Shown here one piece after another: positions 8,027 through 17,111 of a stretch of 64,000 nucleotides of DNA. Made by a program: the position numbers and the translations under genes. Each line of letters begins with the position of its first letter. Within the stretch, counting starts at the first letter, position 1. Under the pieces are notes generated by a model. It ran no database searches and was not told where the DNA came from. It saw only the letters and a program-made list of their open reading frames with translations. The DNA is from Halobellus clavatus (lineage in GTDB: Archaea; Halobacteriota; Halobacteria; Halobacteriales; Haloferacaceae), in NCBI RefSeq assembly GCF_900107195.1, contig NZ_FNPB01000012.1:53103-117102 (forward strand). The letters run 5' to 3'.

Positions 8027-8138
8027 GCTTCGAACGACATCGCGTCACTTGATGAAGGTATTGGCACTTCTACGTCAGCAGGACCGATCTTGTCGGATGC
8101 ATAAAGCCTAATTGTAAACCCCCTATTGGTAGCAGCAT

Positions 8139-10436
8139 ATGGCCCCGAATCCGGACACTGACGGGGACATTTGCGGCTTCGAAATCTCGGCAGGCACAGG
8201 ATCTGGTCGTATCCTTGATTATGATGACGAAAACTGGGAGATCGTAGACGATTCTAAACGACGATGCCTTCGTCAACCAGTAGATAGTGGATTGACTGAA
8301 TCCTGCTTTTGGCACGATCCTGTAGTGGGTGGTATTCCGGAACTTGAAAGCAGGCTTGACGATCCACAGAGAGTTGACGGGGCAACCTTTCAAGGGCTGG
8401 ATAGCTCCCCCGAAAGTAAGTTAGATTTCAGTGGTTGGGGGCTGTATAACGTCACATTTAGCGGTTCGAGACTCTCTGATATATATTTCAATAAGACTGA
8501 TATTAATGGGTCCGAGATCCGAACGGATCTTCGCGAGGCTACATTCGAGTTTGCGACACTGTCGGACTGTGAATTCAGAGAAGCAGAGCTTGCCGAGGCA
8601 GAATTTGATTTTAATTCTCCCAGTATTCTTCAGGACGCCGTATTCACTCGAGCAGAGCTTGATGGCACTGATTTCAGCGGCATCACATTTGAAGGCGAAA
8701 TTGTTTTCGAGGGCGTATATGGTGACCAAACGAATTTCACAGCGACTACGATAACCACTGATCCCGTGTTTAATGATTCTAGGCTAACGGAGCCACAATT
8801 CAACCGGGGCATAGTCGTTGGGGTCGATTTCCATCGCGCCGCTAGGTTGCACGATCCCAATTTCGAGAACGCAGACATCGATGGATGTGACTTTTCGGGG
8901 TTGAATCTTAATGAGATGACTGTTTCTAATGCTACTATAACGAATTCGGTTTTCAGCGACGTGGTGATTGAGAGTTCCGATGGCGACACCTCATTTTCCG
9001 GGGCTACCGTTGTGAATGTGAATTTTGATGGATGTGACTTTTCGAACACCGAGGCTGTTGACGCTGATAGTATGCTATTCGTCCGTTTCGCCAAGAATCC
9101 AACATTCTCTGATCTCACATTCCTGAATATTAACTTACTGGGGATGACGTTTACAACCGATTCTGATACTGGTATGACATTTAACGGAACTCGTGCTGCC
9201 CTTCCTGTAGAGGAATTGCAAGGTGTCTTGGTTGATTCCAAACCACTTGACACGGTCCAGCGACGACTCAACGAACGGGAACCGGCAGCAGATGTGTCCT
9301 TCGACTCAAACACTGATATCTTGAGTTTTCGCTCCGAGATTGAAGGTGCCTACGAAGCACTCACAAATTGGACCCTTGATGATCTTCCACTAAGCAATTT
9401 TAATAACGACGCAATTGAGAAAGGCGATCACTTCAAAGAGATTCCACCACTATACCTTCGCGGGGCAGGTGGCAGAGACGGAGATGAGTTTGAGAACAGC
9501 CGGCTACGCGACCTTACGATTCAAGATGCGGTTCTGCACCGCTCACGTTTCGAAGGTATAGAACTCTACGATGCGGATTTCAAGAAAACCCTCCTGCGGT
9601 CGGCTCAACTTGACTCAGTTCACCTACGCGGGGCAACGTTTGACGGTGGTGATCTTGGCGGTCTAACCGCGCAAAACGTTGGCATCCCCGAAACAACGTT
9701 CAATGACGTCTCAGTCAATCATAGTACGGTGTTCGGGGCTGAAGCGCCGTTTTGGTCAGCGGGTTTCTTATCAACATCTGATGATGTCGAGACGTTTTAT
9801 TTACGGGGCGAGATTGCTGCGATGAAGGCTGAGGGCACAGACGGGTCATATTGGTTAGGCGCGAGTAAAAATCTACCCAACGCTACCTCTGATGAGCAAG
9901 CTGAAGAACAGTATGAGCAGGTCAGTCAGCAGTACAAAAGACTTGAACAACTATTCGCTGATAACAACATCACCGACAGAGCAGCAGATTACTACTTCCG
10001 AAGCCAAGATGCACGACGGAAGAGCACGAGGGCATCACGACATCTAGGGAATATTCCGTCACTCCTGAAGAAGTTCGTCTATGGATACGGGGTTAGTCCG
10101 CGCAAGGTCGCGGGAAGTATTGCAGTGCTATGGTTTGTGTGGGCTCTGTTATTCTCCTTGGTTCCGCTTGGGCAGAGCCAGGCAGGCTATTTGATACTCC
10201 AAGACCCAATTACACCCTTGAGCGACTGGCTATTCGATTCGGAGTCCTATGCCACAATTTTCGCTATCCTCTGGGAACGAGCGTATTTTAGTGCTATAAC
10301 ACTCTCATCTATCGGATACGGTGACCTAACCCCCATAACTCCTACAGGGCAATTCTTAGCAGCGGTTGAAGGATTTCTTGGAATGGTATTGGTTGTCCTG
10401 TTAGGGTACGTACTCGGGAACAAGGAAGCATGGTGA
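8139..10436 (+). CDS. Pentapeptide-repeat protein with C-terminal two-TM ion-channel pore
   Basis: Membrane protein of 765 residues. Residues about 70-560 are mostly pentapeptide repeats with central Phe/Leu every fifth residue (DGATFQGLD, DGTDFSGITF, ENADIDGCDFSGLN), which fold as a quadrilateral beta-helix. A linker helix (QAEEQYEQVSQQYKRLEQLF) follows. The C-terminus has TM1 (SIAVLWFVWALLFSLVPLG), a pore helix with the filter SSIGYGD at 723-729, and TM2 (GFLGMVLVVLLGYVLG), as in potassium channels. It is 34 bases upstream of a methyltransferase-like gene on the same strand and likely cotranscribed. Low GC suggests transfer. A role as a membrane effector of a defence system is inferred; no enzymatic domain is visible. 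Confidence 0.8.
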   Translation: MAPNPDTDGDICGFEISAGTGSGRILDYDDENWEIVDDSKRRCLRQPVDSGLTESCFWHDPVVGGIPELESRLDDPQRVDGATFQGLDSSPESKLDFSGWGLYNVTFSGSRLSDIYFNKTDINGSEIRTDLREATFEFATLSDCEFREAELAEAEFDFNSPSILQDAVFTRAELDGTDFSGITFEGEIVFEGVYGDQTNFTATTITTDPVFNDSRLTEPQFNRGIVVGVDFHRAARLHDPNFENADIDGCDFSGLNLNEMTVSNATITNSVFSDVVIESSDGDTSFSGATVVNVNFDGCDFSNTEAVDADSMLFVRFAKNPTFSDLTFLNINLLGMTFTTDSDTGMTFNGTRAALPVEELQGVLVDSKPLDTVQRRLNEREPAADVSFDSNTDILSFRSEIEGAYEALTNWTLDDLPLSNFNNDAIEKGDHFKEIPPLYLRGAGGRDGDEFENSRLRDLTIQDAVLHRSRFEGIELYDADFKKTLLRSAQLDSVHLRGATFDGGDLGGLTAQNVGIPETTFNDVSVNHSTVFGAEAPFWSAGFLSTSDDVETFYLRGEIAAMKAEGTDGSYWLGASKNLPNATSDEQAEEQYEQVSQQYKRLEQLFADNNITDRAADYYFRSQDARRKSTRASRHLGNIPSLLKKFVYGYGVSPRKVAGSIAVLWFVWALLFSLVPLGQSQAGYLILQDPITPLSDWLFDSESYATIFAILWERAYFSAITLSSIGYGDLTPITPTGQFLAAVEGFLGMVLVVLLGYVLGNKEAW

Positions 10437-10470
10437 AGAATTATACAGCGAGCACTGAAACGGTGCAAGT

Positions 10471-12996
10471 ATGGTGAAGATGGGCGATTCAGCTCTTGCT
10501 GAGCGTGTCAGGCGGCTAATCGCCCAAGAGTTTGATTATGTCAACGGTGTGTTTGAGGCTGATGACTATCTGCTAGTCGTCTTAGATCACCACGAGACTG
10601 AGGGCTGGGCAGAGGAAGAAAGCCTGCCTGAGGCATATAATCACCGTGACGTTTATGTCCTTGAAGTGACCTCGGGAGGAAACATTCGTGTTTCCTCAGG
10701 GCCTCAAGGAGAGCCAATCCCAGATCAGATTCTGCTTGAAACTATCGGCACAATTGAAGACGTTGACCGCAATTTAGTTTCACAGATTGAGGATTTGATA
10801 TCAACATATCGTGAATTCGATGGGGAACGACAGGCAAAGGAACTTCATAATTGGATTCATCGCACCCGTCGGGACCTGCTCACAGCGTTCGCCGAGGAGA
10901 TCGATCCAAACGGATCTATGGATAGGTCCACGGTTGAAGAGATAGGGTGGCAGGTCCCAGACCGACATACACTTCAGGAGTTCCTCCAATTAGCCGCTGC
11001 TACGATAACCAACCGGTTGGCGTTCGCCGTGGTTCTGGATAGACGAGGAATTCGAAGACCAGGACGCTCTCTTGATCAAGTAGAAACCGGGGCGGAGATC
11101 CTCAAGTCGATGCTCACCTTAGGAGAGGTACTACGCCCACAAAGTGATGCTGAAACAAGTCTGTATTTCCGTCTCCTGAAGGATGCAGGCCCAGCAAAAG
11201 AGAAACTCCAACAGAATGTGGACCTGCTCCGAGACTTGGAGATCGCCGGGCTCGGAAATGACGTGATTAAGACTGCGTTTCAGGAAGCAAACGCTGAGGC
11301 ACAGCGTGCAGCTCTCGGGAACTATCTGACACCAGAGGAGGCACGCTTCGCCCTCTCATGGTATGTCATCACTGACGGAAACGAGTGGGTGCTTGATCCA
11401 ACGTGTGGCTCCGGTGGACTGTTGTCCGCTGCATTCGAAGTAAAAGCAAATGAAGAAGCTTCTGCGTCTCTCAGCGATATCTATGGGGTAGATATCGAGC
11501 CTTATGCTACCGAGTTGGCAGGTATTACTCTATTTCTCCAGCACGGCAAGGGTTTAGAGATCGTTCCACAGATCTATCGGGCCGATTTCAGAGACGCAAA
11601 GATTGAGGGATCCGCTCTGAAGAACTTCAACACTAACCGGGATGGTACCCGCTTCGAATTACCGCAGACCGATGTTATTCTCTGTGATCCCCCTCGTCTC
11701 AGTCCGGGGCAACTTGACACCGATGCGCAGAAGTCAATTATTGAGACGATACCCCATCTCTCAAAACGGACCGAGCCCGCACTCTATTTTGTCAGTCGAG
11801 CTCTCGAATTCCTCAAATCTGGAGGTCGTGCCGGCTTCTATTTGCCAACAGGGTGGCTCACACAATCTTCCGCAGAAGACTTCCGGGCGTTCCTTCTTGA
11901 GAACTTCGCGATCGATGGGCTACTGCGTATGGAGAGTGGCCACACTCAAGAAGAATCAGCTGTTCTCCTGTTTCTCCGCAAGCAGCGGCCACAACAGAAT
12001 TGTATGGCCTTCGAATCTCATCAGAACACCACGGATTTAGAATACACAACCGGTACTGCTGGCTCTTTGCCCGAACAACTAGAGGAGAGTGAGCGTAAAT
12101 TCGATCAAAAAGAAATCGTCGCTGACGAATCGTGGTGGCAATACTTCAAAGCTCCACCAGTCTATTTTGAATGGAAAGAAAGAACGACTGCGACGCTGGA
12201 TGAATTCTGTTCCATACAGATCGGTGCTATCTCCGGAGCCAACGATTTCTTTTATTTCCGCGAGGGAGACAACTGGCGATCTAAGCTTGATGATTACGTA
12301 CGAGATGCCCTTGTCGAGACGGTGAACCAAGATATGTTCAGAACTTCGGATGCGAAATTACAGGGTGTTCTCTGGGTACCGGATGAGGTTGTTGAAGGGA
12401 CCGATCCCGAGATGGAGGACACAGAAATCCTAGATACGATCGCAAACCAGGAAGACGAAGCACTGGCAGACTATCTCAAAACCGGCCTTGAACAGAGGTA
12501 TCACGAACGGTCAACGTTAGATCGTCGAGAGTACTGGTTCCAGCTACCGTCGCAAGAAGCCCCGGATATTGTCCTCCCGAGAATTGCCTCGTCAACCACG
12601 AGGGCAATATACGTCGATCGGGAGGTCTACATTTCAAGTCAGTACTTAGGGTTGCAGGTTGACCACGAGAAGTTGGACGCTCAAGTCGAAGATGAAGTAG
12701 TCACCAAAGCAATAACAGCGTTGCTCAACTCCTCACCAGTGAAATTCGATCTCTACGCTCGAAGCACCCGATCTGGCTCCGGTCTCGTGCAAGCCACCGT
12801 GGGGGATCTCGAAAATCTTGAACTACCAGATCTAACGGAGCTCTCAGAGGAAGAGTGGAGTGGATTAGCCGACCAGTTTGAGAGGTTTGCTGCGGAGAAC
12901 TCCGCTCAAGCACAAGAGGAGTTGGATCGCCACGTGGCAAATCTCGCAGGAATTGATCGGTATGGTGTTTTCTGGGACTGTCTCCCATCAGAATAA
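10471..12996 (+). CDS. N6-adenine DNA methyltransferase-like protein with motif IV DPPR
   Basis: Soluble protein of 841 residues resembling large type I/IIL/PglX-like adenine methyltransferases. An N-terminal all-helical part precedes the catalytic fold. Motif I is DPTCGSGG at 309-316 (AdoMet binding), with IYGVDIEPYA as the acidic loop after the next strand. Motif IV is DVILCDPPRLSPG with D406-P-P-R409, where the family has NPPY or DPPY. Later strands include RAGFYLPTGWL. The C-terminal about 270 residues look like a target-recognition domain (LDEFCSIQIGAISGANDFFY, then PRIASSTTRAIYV). The Arg replaces the aromatic residue that stacks on the flipped adenine, so methylation may be lost or altered. 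It forms a two-gene unit with the upstream channel protein. Confidence 0.8.
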   Translation: MVKMGDSALAERVRRLIAQEFDYVNGVFEADDYLLVVLDHHETEGWAEEESLPEAYNHRDVYVLEVTSGGNIRVSSGPQGEPIPDQILLETIGTIEDVDRNLVSQIEDLISTYREFDGERQAKELHNWIHRTRRDLLTAFAEEIDPNGSMDRSTVEEIGWQVPDRHTLQEFLQLAAATITNRLAFAVVLDRRGIRRPGRSLDQVETGAEILKSMLTLGEVLRPQSDAETSLYFRLLKDAGPAKEKLQQNVDLLRDLEIAGLGNDVIKTAFQEANAEAQRAALGNYLTPEEARFALSWYVITDGNEWVLDPTCGSGGLLSAAFEVKANEEASASLSDIYGVDIEPYATELAGITLFLQHGKGLEIVPQIYRADFRDAKIEGSALKNFNTNRDGTRFELPQTDVILCDPPRLSPGQLDTDAQKSIIETIPHLSKRTEPALYFVSRALEFLKSGGRAGFYLPTGWLTQSSAEDFRAFLLENFAIDGLLRMESGHTQEESAVLLFLRKQRPQQNCMAFESHQNTTDLEYTTGTAGSLPEQLEESERKFDQKEIVADESWWQYFKAPPVYFEWKERTTATLDEFCSIQIGAISGANDFFYFREGDNWRSKLDDYVRDALVETVNQDMFRTSDAKLQGVLWVPDEVVEGTDPEMEDTEILDTIANQEDEALADYLKTGLEQRYHERSTLDRREYWFQLPSQEAPDIVLPRIASSTTRAIYVDREVYISSQYLGLQVDHEKLDAQVEDEVVTKAITALLNSSPVKFDLYARSTRSGSGLVQATVGDLENLELPDLTELSEEEWSGLADQFERFAAENSAQAQEELDRHVANLAGIDRYGVFWDCLPSE

Positions 12997-13106
12997 ATGA
13001 GTAGTTTCACACTGCGAGAAATATCCAACATCTATCAAATAAGAAGTTGAACTTCATATCACGATTCATGGGCTATTCTGGATACTTGTGCTTTTGATTC
13101 AGAAGG

Positions 13107-13613
13107 TCACTGACTCCAAGGCACTCGCAGACGACCTTGGTGCTCTAATTCCTCAATTGTCTTTTTGAGGAGCTGCTCACTCTGTTTCGCCATATCGACC
13201 GTGGCACCGCTACCAGAATAGATCTCGTCAATATCTGAGTATCGAGAGTCTCCGGGAGTGATTATTCCATATCGGGCCATTTGAGCCCCTTTGAGTTCGA
13301 CTCCATCCACCTCACGGAAGGTTGCGCAATTCGGTTCCCACTCACCAATCGTAATGATTTCATCATCGTCGTTTGGCGTTCTAATTGTACCAAGTCCCCC
13401 GACGTGACTGAGATCTATAATCCGATTAAATGCGTTGCCTGCTGCGGGACGATGATCTTTATCCGATACCTGTGCACTACTCAGCGACCATCCGGAACCG
13501 TAATCAGCGACGAATAGACCCTCTGCGGTAAGACGAGCTTGTGTTGATGCTTGGATACCCGGTTTGTTGTAACAACGAATGATTGGCTGGTCCGGCAGTT
13601 GATCTGAACCCAT
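13107..13613 (-). CDS. Hypothetical protein (168 aa), convergent to the methyltransferase-like gene
   Basis: The product begins MGSDQLPDQPIIRCYNKPGI and has no signal peptide or membrane segment. It is rich in short beta-strands with Gly/Asp turns (GLFVADYGSGWSLSSAQVSD, DDEIITIGEWEPN) and ends in a helix KQSEQLLKKTIEELEHQG. That suggests a compact beta-sandwich or barrel with a C-terminal helix. I do not recognise the family. The stop lies 110 bases from the convergent gene's stop. Codon use supports coding. Confidence 0.6.
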   Translation of the reverse strand: MGSDQLPDQPIIRCYNKPGIQASTQARLTAEGLFVADYGSGWSLSSAQVSDKDHRPAAGNAFNRIIDLSHVGGLGTIRTPNDDDEIITIGEWEPNCATFREVDGVELKGAQMARYGIITPGDSRYSDIDEIYSGSGATVDMAKQSEQLLKKTIEELEHQGRLRVPWSQ

Positions 13614-13818
13614 ACGGCTTCCTCAATTAGTGGTGATTAACTGATTGGCCTACAAATATCAGTATAGATAATATATGTCGTTCAGTATACCGCCAAACTG
13701 GCCAGTCCCCTGTCCGTAGCTCGGTACTTTGAGTAATCGACTTATAGAATAACCTGATTACGAACCCACCGTTGGACGGCATACTCGGGCGAAGTTGGCC
13801 CAAGCAAACCAAAAATAT

Positions 13819-13844
13819 AATCGGATATACTGTCGTATCCGATT
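13819..13844. promoter_or_regulatory. Inverted repeat over the recombinase promoter and start
   Basis: AATCGGATA at 13819-13827 and TATCCGATT at 13836-13844 are perfect 9-base inverted repeats with an 8-base centre. The right arm ends on the base before the ATG. The left arm overlaps the end of the AAAAATATAA TATA-like box. It is placed as an operator or a recombination half-site pair. Confidence 0.6.
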
Positions 13845-14438
13845 ATGGTTCGCGTCGACGACAGCGATGACGTGACGAAGTGCTGGCTTTCTCCCGACGA
13901 ACTGAACCGCCTAGAGCGAACTGCTGGAGAAGGTGGTTGGGAGCGTGAGGTGGCGATCCATCTGATGGGTCGGTGTGGGCTCCGGGCGTCGGAAGTGGGC
14001 TATCCGAGCGATAGCAATCTGCGCTACTCCGACGATGGCGACATCTGGCTCTTTGAGGTCCAGGGGAAGAATACGAAAGGTGGGTCAAAGAAGACACGCG
14101 ACGTATGGATGCCGGACGACGTCGCCGACGACATTCACAAATACAGCCGTGAACGGGGGCTCAGTCTATCCGACCCGTGGGTCGACGCCAGCACCCCCTC
14201 CGTTCGTCGTTGGGTCAAGGAAGCCGCGCACGCCATTGCAGAGCAAACTGACGACCCACGCTGGCATTCAGTCTCGTCCCACGATCTCCGCCGGTCCTGG
14301 GCGACCTACCATCTCGTCGAGCGCCAAGTCGACGTCCGTACTATGATGAGCATCGGTGGATGGTCCGATTACTCTGCCATCGAACCCTACCTGGCAGAGC
14401 CGACTGAGGCACGTATCGGAGAAGCGATGCAAACATAG
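13845..14438 (+). CDS. Short tyrosine recombinase (catalytic domain only)
   Basis: XerA/integrase-type recombinase of 197 residues. Catalytic residues visible: Arg in CGLRASEVG, Lys in EVQGKNTKGG, HDLRRSW as H-x-x-R, Trp in IGGWSDYSA at the place of the second His, and Tyr in IEPYL. The usual N-terminal core-binding domain is missing, as in many small haloarchaeal recombinases. It is distinct from the element integrase and could act on local sites, dimer resolution or inversion. The ATG directly follows an inverted repeat. It is followed by a GC-rich CGCCCCCGGAGGG sequence, a possible terminator. Confidence 0.85.
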   Translation: MVRVDDSDDVTKCWLSPDELNRLERTAGEGGWEREVAIHLMGRCGLRASEVGYPSDSNLRYSDDGDIWLFEVQGKNTKGGSKKTRDVWMPDDVADDIHKYSRERGLSLSDPWVDASTPSVRRWVKEAAHAIAEQTDDPRWHSVSSHDLRRSWATYHLVERQVDVRTMMSIGGWSDYSAIEPYLAEPTEARIGEAMQT

Positions 14439-14755
14439 CGCCCCCGGAGGGTTTCATAGAACTATTCACGGGGGTTTGATTCCATCCGTAATTGGGATGA
14501 ATAAGCCGTTAAAGAGAGCGTACGAATTAATCATGGACGCGTCTGTCAGAGCAGAGTAATATTGAGAATGGCCTGCTGAATACAGCACGCATATGCAGCA
14601 ATGGTGGTAACGTCAGCCCAGGAGTAGTCGAGTGGTGGAGAGGAACTGCTATCCCTATCGGCGGTATCAGGGGCGGTAATCGGCCATTACCATTGAAAAA
14701 CAGCCTGAACAGGTGGCAAATAACTACATAATGAGGCGACATCGCTCAAATTATA
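14439..14755. other. Intergenic stretch before the Tat beta-helix gene
   Basis: No gene is supported. The start has CCCCCGGAGGG, which may terminate the recombinase transcript. The end has an ACTACATAATG box at about 14723-14733, roughly 25-30 bases before the next ATG, a likely leaderless promoter. Confidence 0.4.
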
Positions 14756-16015
14756 ATGTCACCAAACATACAAAGGAAGGCGACAGACCGCAGAACAATC
14801 CTCAAAGGGATAGGTGCGAGTGGCTTGAGCATTGTTGGATTCGGAGGGGTGGTAAATGCACAGCCAGGCGGAAATGCACAGCCAGGCGGTGGAGCAAACA
14901 CGTGTGATGTAGTTGTTCCTGATGATGAATCGACGATTCAAGCTGGCGTGGCCGCTGCCGACGCTGGCGATACAGTCTGCGTGAAGGCAACGGGAGGGCC
15001 CTACACGGAACAGGTAGTCGTCAGTAAAGACCTTACACTACGAGGGGTGAACGACCCAACTATCGAGGCATCGAACTCAGCAAGCGAATTTACTATCCCC
15101 GAAAGTGGCCCCACTTGGGAGCCAATAGTGTTTGTCTTTGGGGGAAGTACCTCCGGAGGGGATATCTCCGGGACTGGCGTCATAAATGTCGATATCTCGG
15201 GCTTCACCATCGATGGAGCAGGGACACAACCATCCGCAAGGCGGAAACCCGGAATCCTCTATCGCAACGCGAACGGGAAGATCTCGGACAACAAGGTAGA
15301 GAATATGGGTGTTGGTGGGAAACAAACGTTCGGTATTCTCGCATACGGGGACTCGACAGTTACAATTATGGACAACAGTATCAGTGAATACGAACGCGGT
15401 GGCATTGGCGTCGTCGGAGACGGCGGTACCCATCCGTCACCCACCGCAGATATTCGAGCGAATACAGTGACGGGTTCGACGGGCATTGGTGAAGGATGGG
15501 GCCCCAACGGGATTCAGATCGGCTTCGGTGCAGACGGAAAAATCATCAATAACGAAGTCAGCGACAATCGATACGCAGATAAGGCCTTCACCGCGTCAGG
15601 TATCATCATCTTCGAAAGTGATGGGGTTCAGGTGAAGCGAAATACCATCACGAACAGCGACGTCGGGATCGCATGTGGCTCATGGGGGTGGTACCTCCCG
15701 ACAGCGGACAATACGAAAATCGTACAGAATGACGTGAACGAAGCGAATGCCGGCATCCTACTTCGAGCAGTGTCCTTCGAGGGAATCACTCAATCTGATC
15801 CTTCCGTGAGTAACACCAAAGTCGTAAACAACACAGTCAGTGATCCAGATCCGGATGACATTGATACTGGTATCGCAGTGCAAGCGCTTGATGTTGACCC
15901 TAACTACGATCCAACTGTTGACAATAACAAGGTAATCCGAAACACGGTCACAGGATTTGCTGATCAAATTCTTGAAGGTGTTACTGGAACGAAGATTCAA
16001 GCTATCGAACCATAA
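14756..16015 (+). CDS. Tat-exported right-handed beta-helix (NosD-like) protein
   Basis: Secreted protein of 419 residues. The signal is DRRTILKGIGASGLSIVGFG (twin-arginine, residues 11-30), without a lipobox Cys at the cleavage region. After a short NAQPGG tandem linker, residues about 55-410 carry pectin-lyase-like/NosD repeats: TIQAGVAAADAGDTVCV, then N-x-I/V rungs such as NKVENMGVGG, NSISEYERGG, NTVTGSTGIG and NTITNSDVGI. It may bind or cleave cell-surface or exogenous polysaccharide; no catalytic residues can be assigned. It is the second beta-helix protein in the accessory region, but without the copper domain of the first. Confidence 0.8.
   Translation: MSPNIQRKATDRRTILKGIGASGLSIVGFGGVVNAQPGGNAQPGGGANTCDVVVPDDESTIQAGVAAADAGDTVCVKATGGPYTEQVVVSKDLTLRGVNDPTIEASNSASEFTIPESGPTWEPIVFVFGGSTSGGDISGTGVINVDISGFTIDGAGTQPSARRKPGILYRNANGKISDNKVENMGVGGKQTFGILAYGDSTVTIMDNSISEYERGGIGVVGDGGTHPSPTADIRANTVTGSTGIGEGWGPNGIQIGFGADGKIINNEVSDNRYADKAFTASGIIIFESDGVQVKRNTITNSDVGIACGSWGWYLPTADNTKIVQNDVNEANAGILLRAVSFEGITQSDPSVSNTKVVNNTVSDPDPDDIDTGIAVQALDVDPNYDPTVDNNKVIRNTVTGFADQILEGVTGTKIQAIEP
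14854..14889 (+). repeat. Perfect 18-bp tandem repeat inside a coding region
   Basis: AAATGCACAGCCAGGCGG occurs twice in direct succession and encodes NAQPGG twice. It keeps the frame, so gain or loss of a unit would only change the linker length behind the signal peptide. Confidence 0.8.
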
Positions 16016-16428
16016 AACGCCCTCACTGAATTCTACAGTCGACGCTGTTTATCAAAACAGTCCGGTCATATCCTATCGGGCTCACACTCGGATCAAAACA
16101 ATATGAGCGTCATATATCCTATCTCGGTTGGCTTCGGTCGCCGCTCGGAATTTCGTGGTGTGCACAGAAATCACGACGAGAATATAATATCTCTCTCACC
16201 AAACCCCGACTGACAATCAGAGATACACCCTCTATATTCAGCAGCTCGTTCCTGACAGATCCTGAGTAGATGATGGCCCAATGTGATACAGCGTTCGTCT
16301 GTACTGACCGATTCGCGAGTCTCACAAAGGGTATGGAAAACATTCTATGACACCCTCTCCCCAGGTAATGCAAACGCAGTTCAGCACGTTGTAATTGGAC
16401 TAGTTCACCGCCAGAGTTTTCAGACTGT
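16016..16428. other. Gene-poor stretch between beta-helix and MNT genes
   Basis: I see no convincing open frame on either strand. A minus-strand frame through here reads into the antisense of the MNT gene and is a shadow. The stretch is AT-rich with ATATAATATC at about 16183. It may contain remnants of lost genes. Confidence 0.3.
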
Positions 16429-16460
16429 TTCCTAATAGGAATCTTATGCCTAATAGGAAA
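16429..16460. promoter_or_regulatory. Twin palindromic operators overlapping the MNT start
   Basis: TTCCTAATAGGAA at 16429-16441 is a perfect palindrome around a central A. The core CCTAATAGG recurs at 16449-16457, exactly 18 bases later, covering the start codon region. Two same-face sites over the start of a gene encoding its own winged helix suggest autorepression. Confidence 0.6.
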
Positions 16461-17111
16461 GAATCGATTTCGATCGAGTTGCAGTATCCGTTTCCGGAGG
16501 ATCGGGTATTCCGATACCAGGCAATGCAAGACATTCTCGACATCCTCATCGACCAACCGTATGCGGCGTACTCGATGAGCGAGCTCGCAACACTCACGGG
16601 GGCAAATAAAGGAACGATCTCGAAGGCGGTCAAGCTGCTTTCTCAGCTCGATGTCGTCAAGACTGCACAGGACGGGCGGACCCAGCAGGTCCGGATCAAC
16701 CGCGACCGGCTCACGAAACCGGACCCGATTCTCTCGATCCCGCAGGCCGAGTTTCACCAGCCGGTCCAAGCATTTCTCCAACGAATTCAGGACGAACTGG
16801 ACGAGTTAGTCGGGGTCGTCCTGTTCGGAAGCGTCGCTCGGGGGGAGGCGGATCGGGCCAGCGATATCGACCTGTTGGTGATTGTCGACGACGACAAAAC
16901 GGCAGCCCGTCGGACTGTCCAGTCAGTCGTCAGTGATCTCGAAGACCAACGGTTCGAGAGAAACCGATACACGTTCCAGCCGCTCGTCGAATCGACGGAT
17001 AGCGTCCAACGTATTGGTGACCAGCTCCGCCCCCAGTTCGACGATGGGATCACGTTGGTCGGCTCCGACCAGCTCTCCGAACTCCGGACCGAGGTATACG
17101 CTGATGAATGA
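16446..17111 (+). CDS. Winged-helix/minimal nucleotidyltransferase (MNT) antitoxin-like protein
   Basis: Protein of 221 residues. Residues about 25-85 form a winged helix (YSMSELATLTGANKGTISKA as the HTH, then a wing). Residues about 120-160 carry the MNT signature GSVARGEADRASDIDLLV at 128-145, with the metal-binding aspartates Asp140 and Asp142. In MNT-HEPN pairs this protein is the antitoxin, AMPylating the HEPN toxin; that is family knowledge. Its stop overlaps the HEPN start by eight bases. The fused winged helix makes it a likely autoregulator through the palindromes at its start. Confidence 0.85.
   Translation: MPNRKESISIELQYPFPEDRVFRYQAMQDILDILIDQPYAAYSMSELATLTGANKGTISKAVKLLSQLDVVKTAQDGRTQQVRINRDRLTKPDPILSIPQAEFHQPVQAFLQRIQDELDELVGVVLFGSVARGEADRASDIDLLVIVDDDKTAARRTVQSVVSDLEDQRFERNRYTFQPLVESTDSVQRIGDQLRPQFDDGITLVGSDQLSELRTEVYADE

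Noticed and set aside
16119..16781. 220-codon minus-strand frame across the MNT gene
   Set aside because: Half of it is antisense to the clear MNT gene, and the rest has no recognisable domain.
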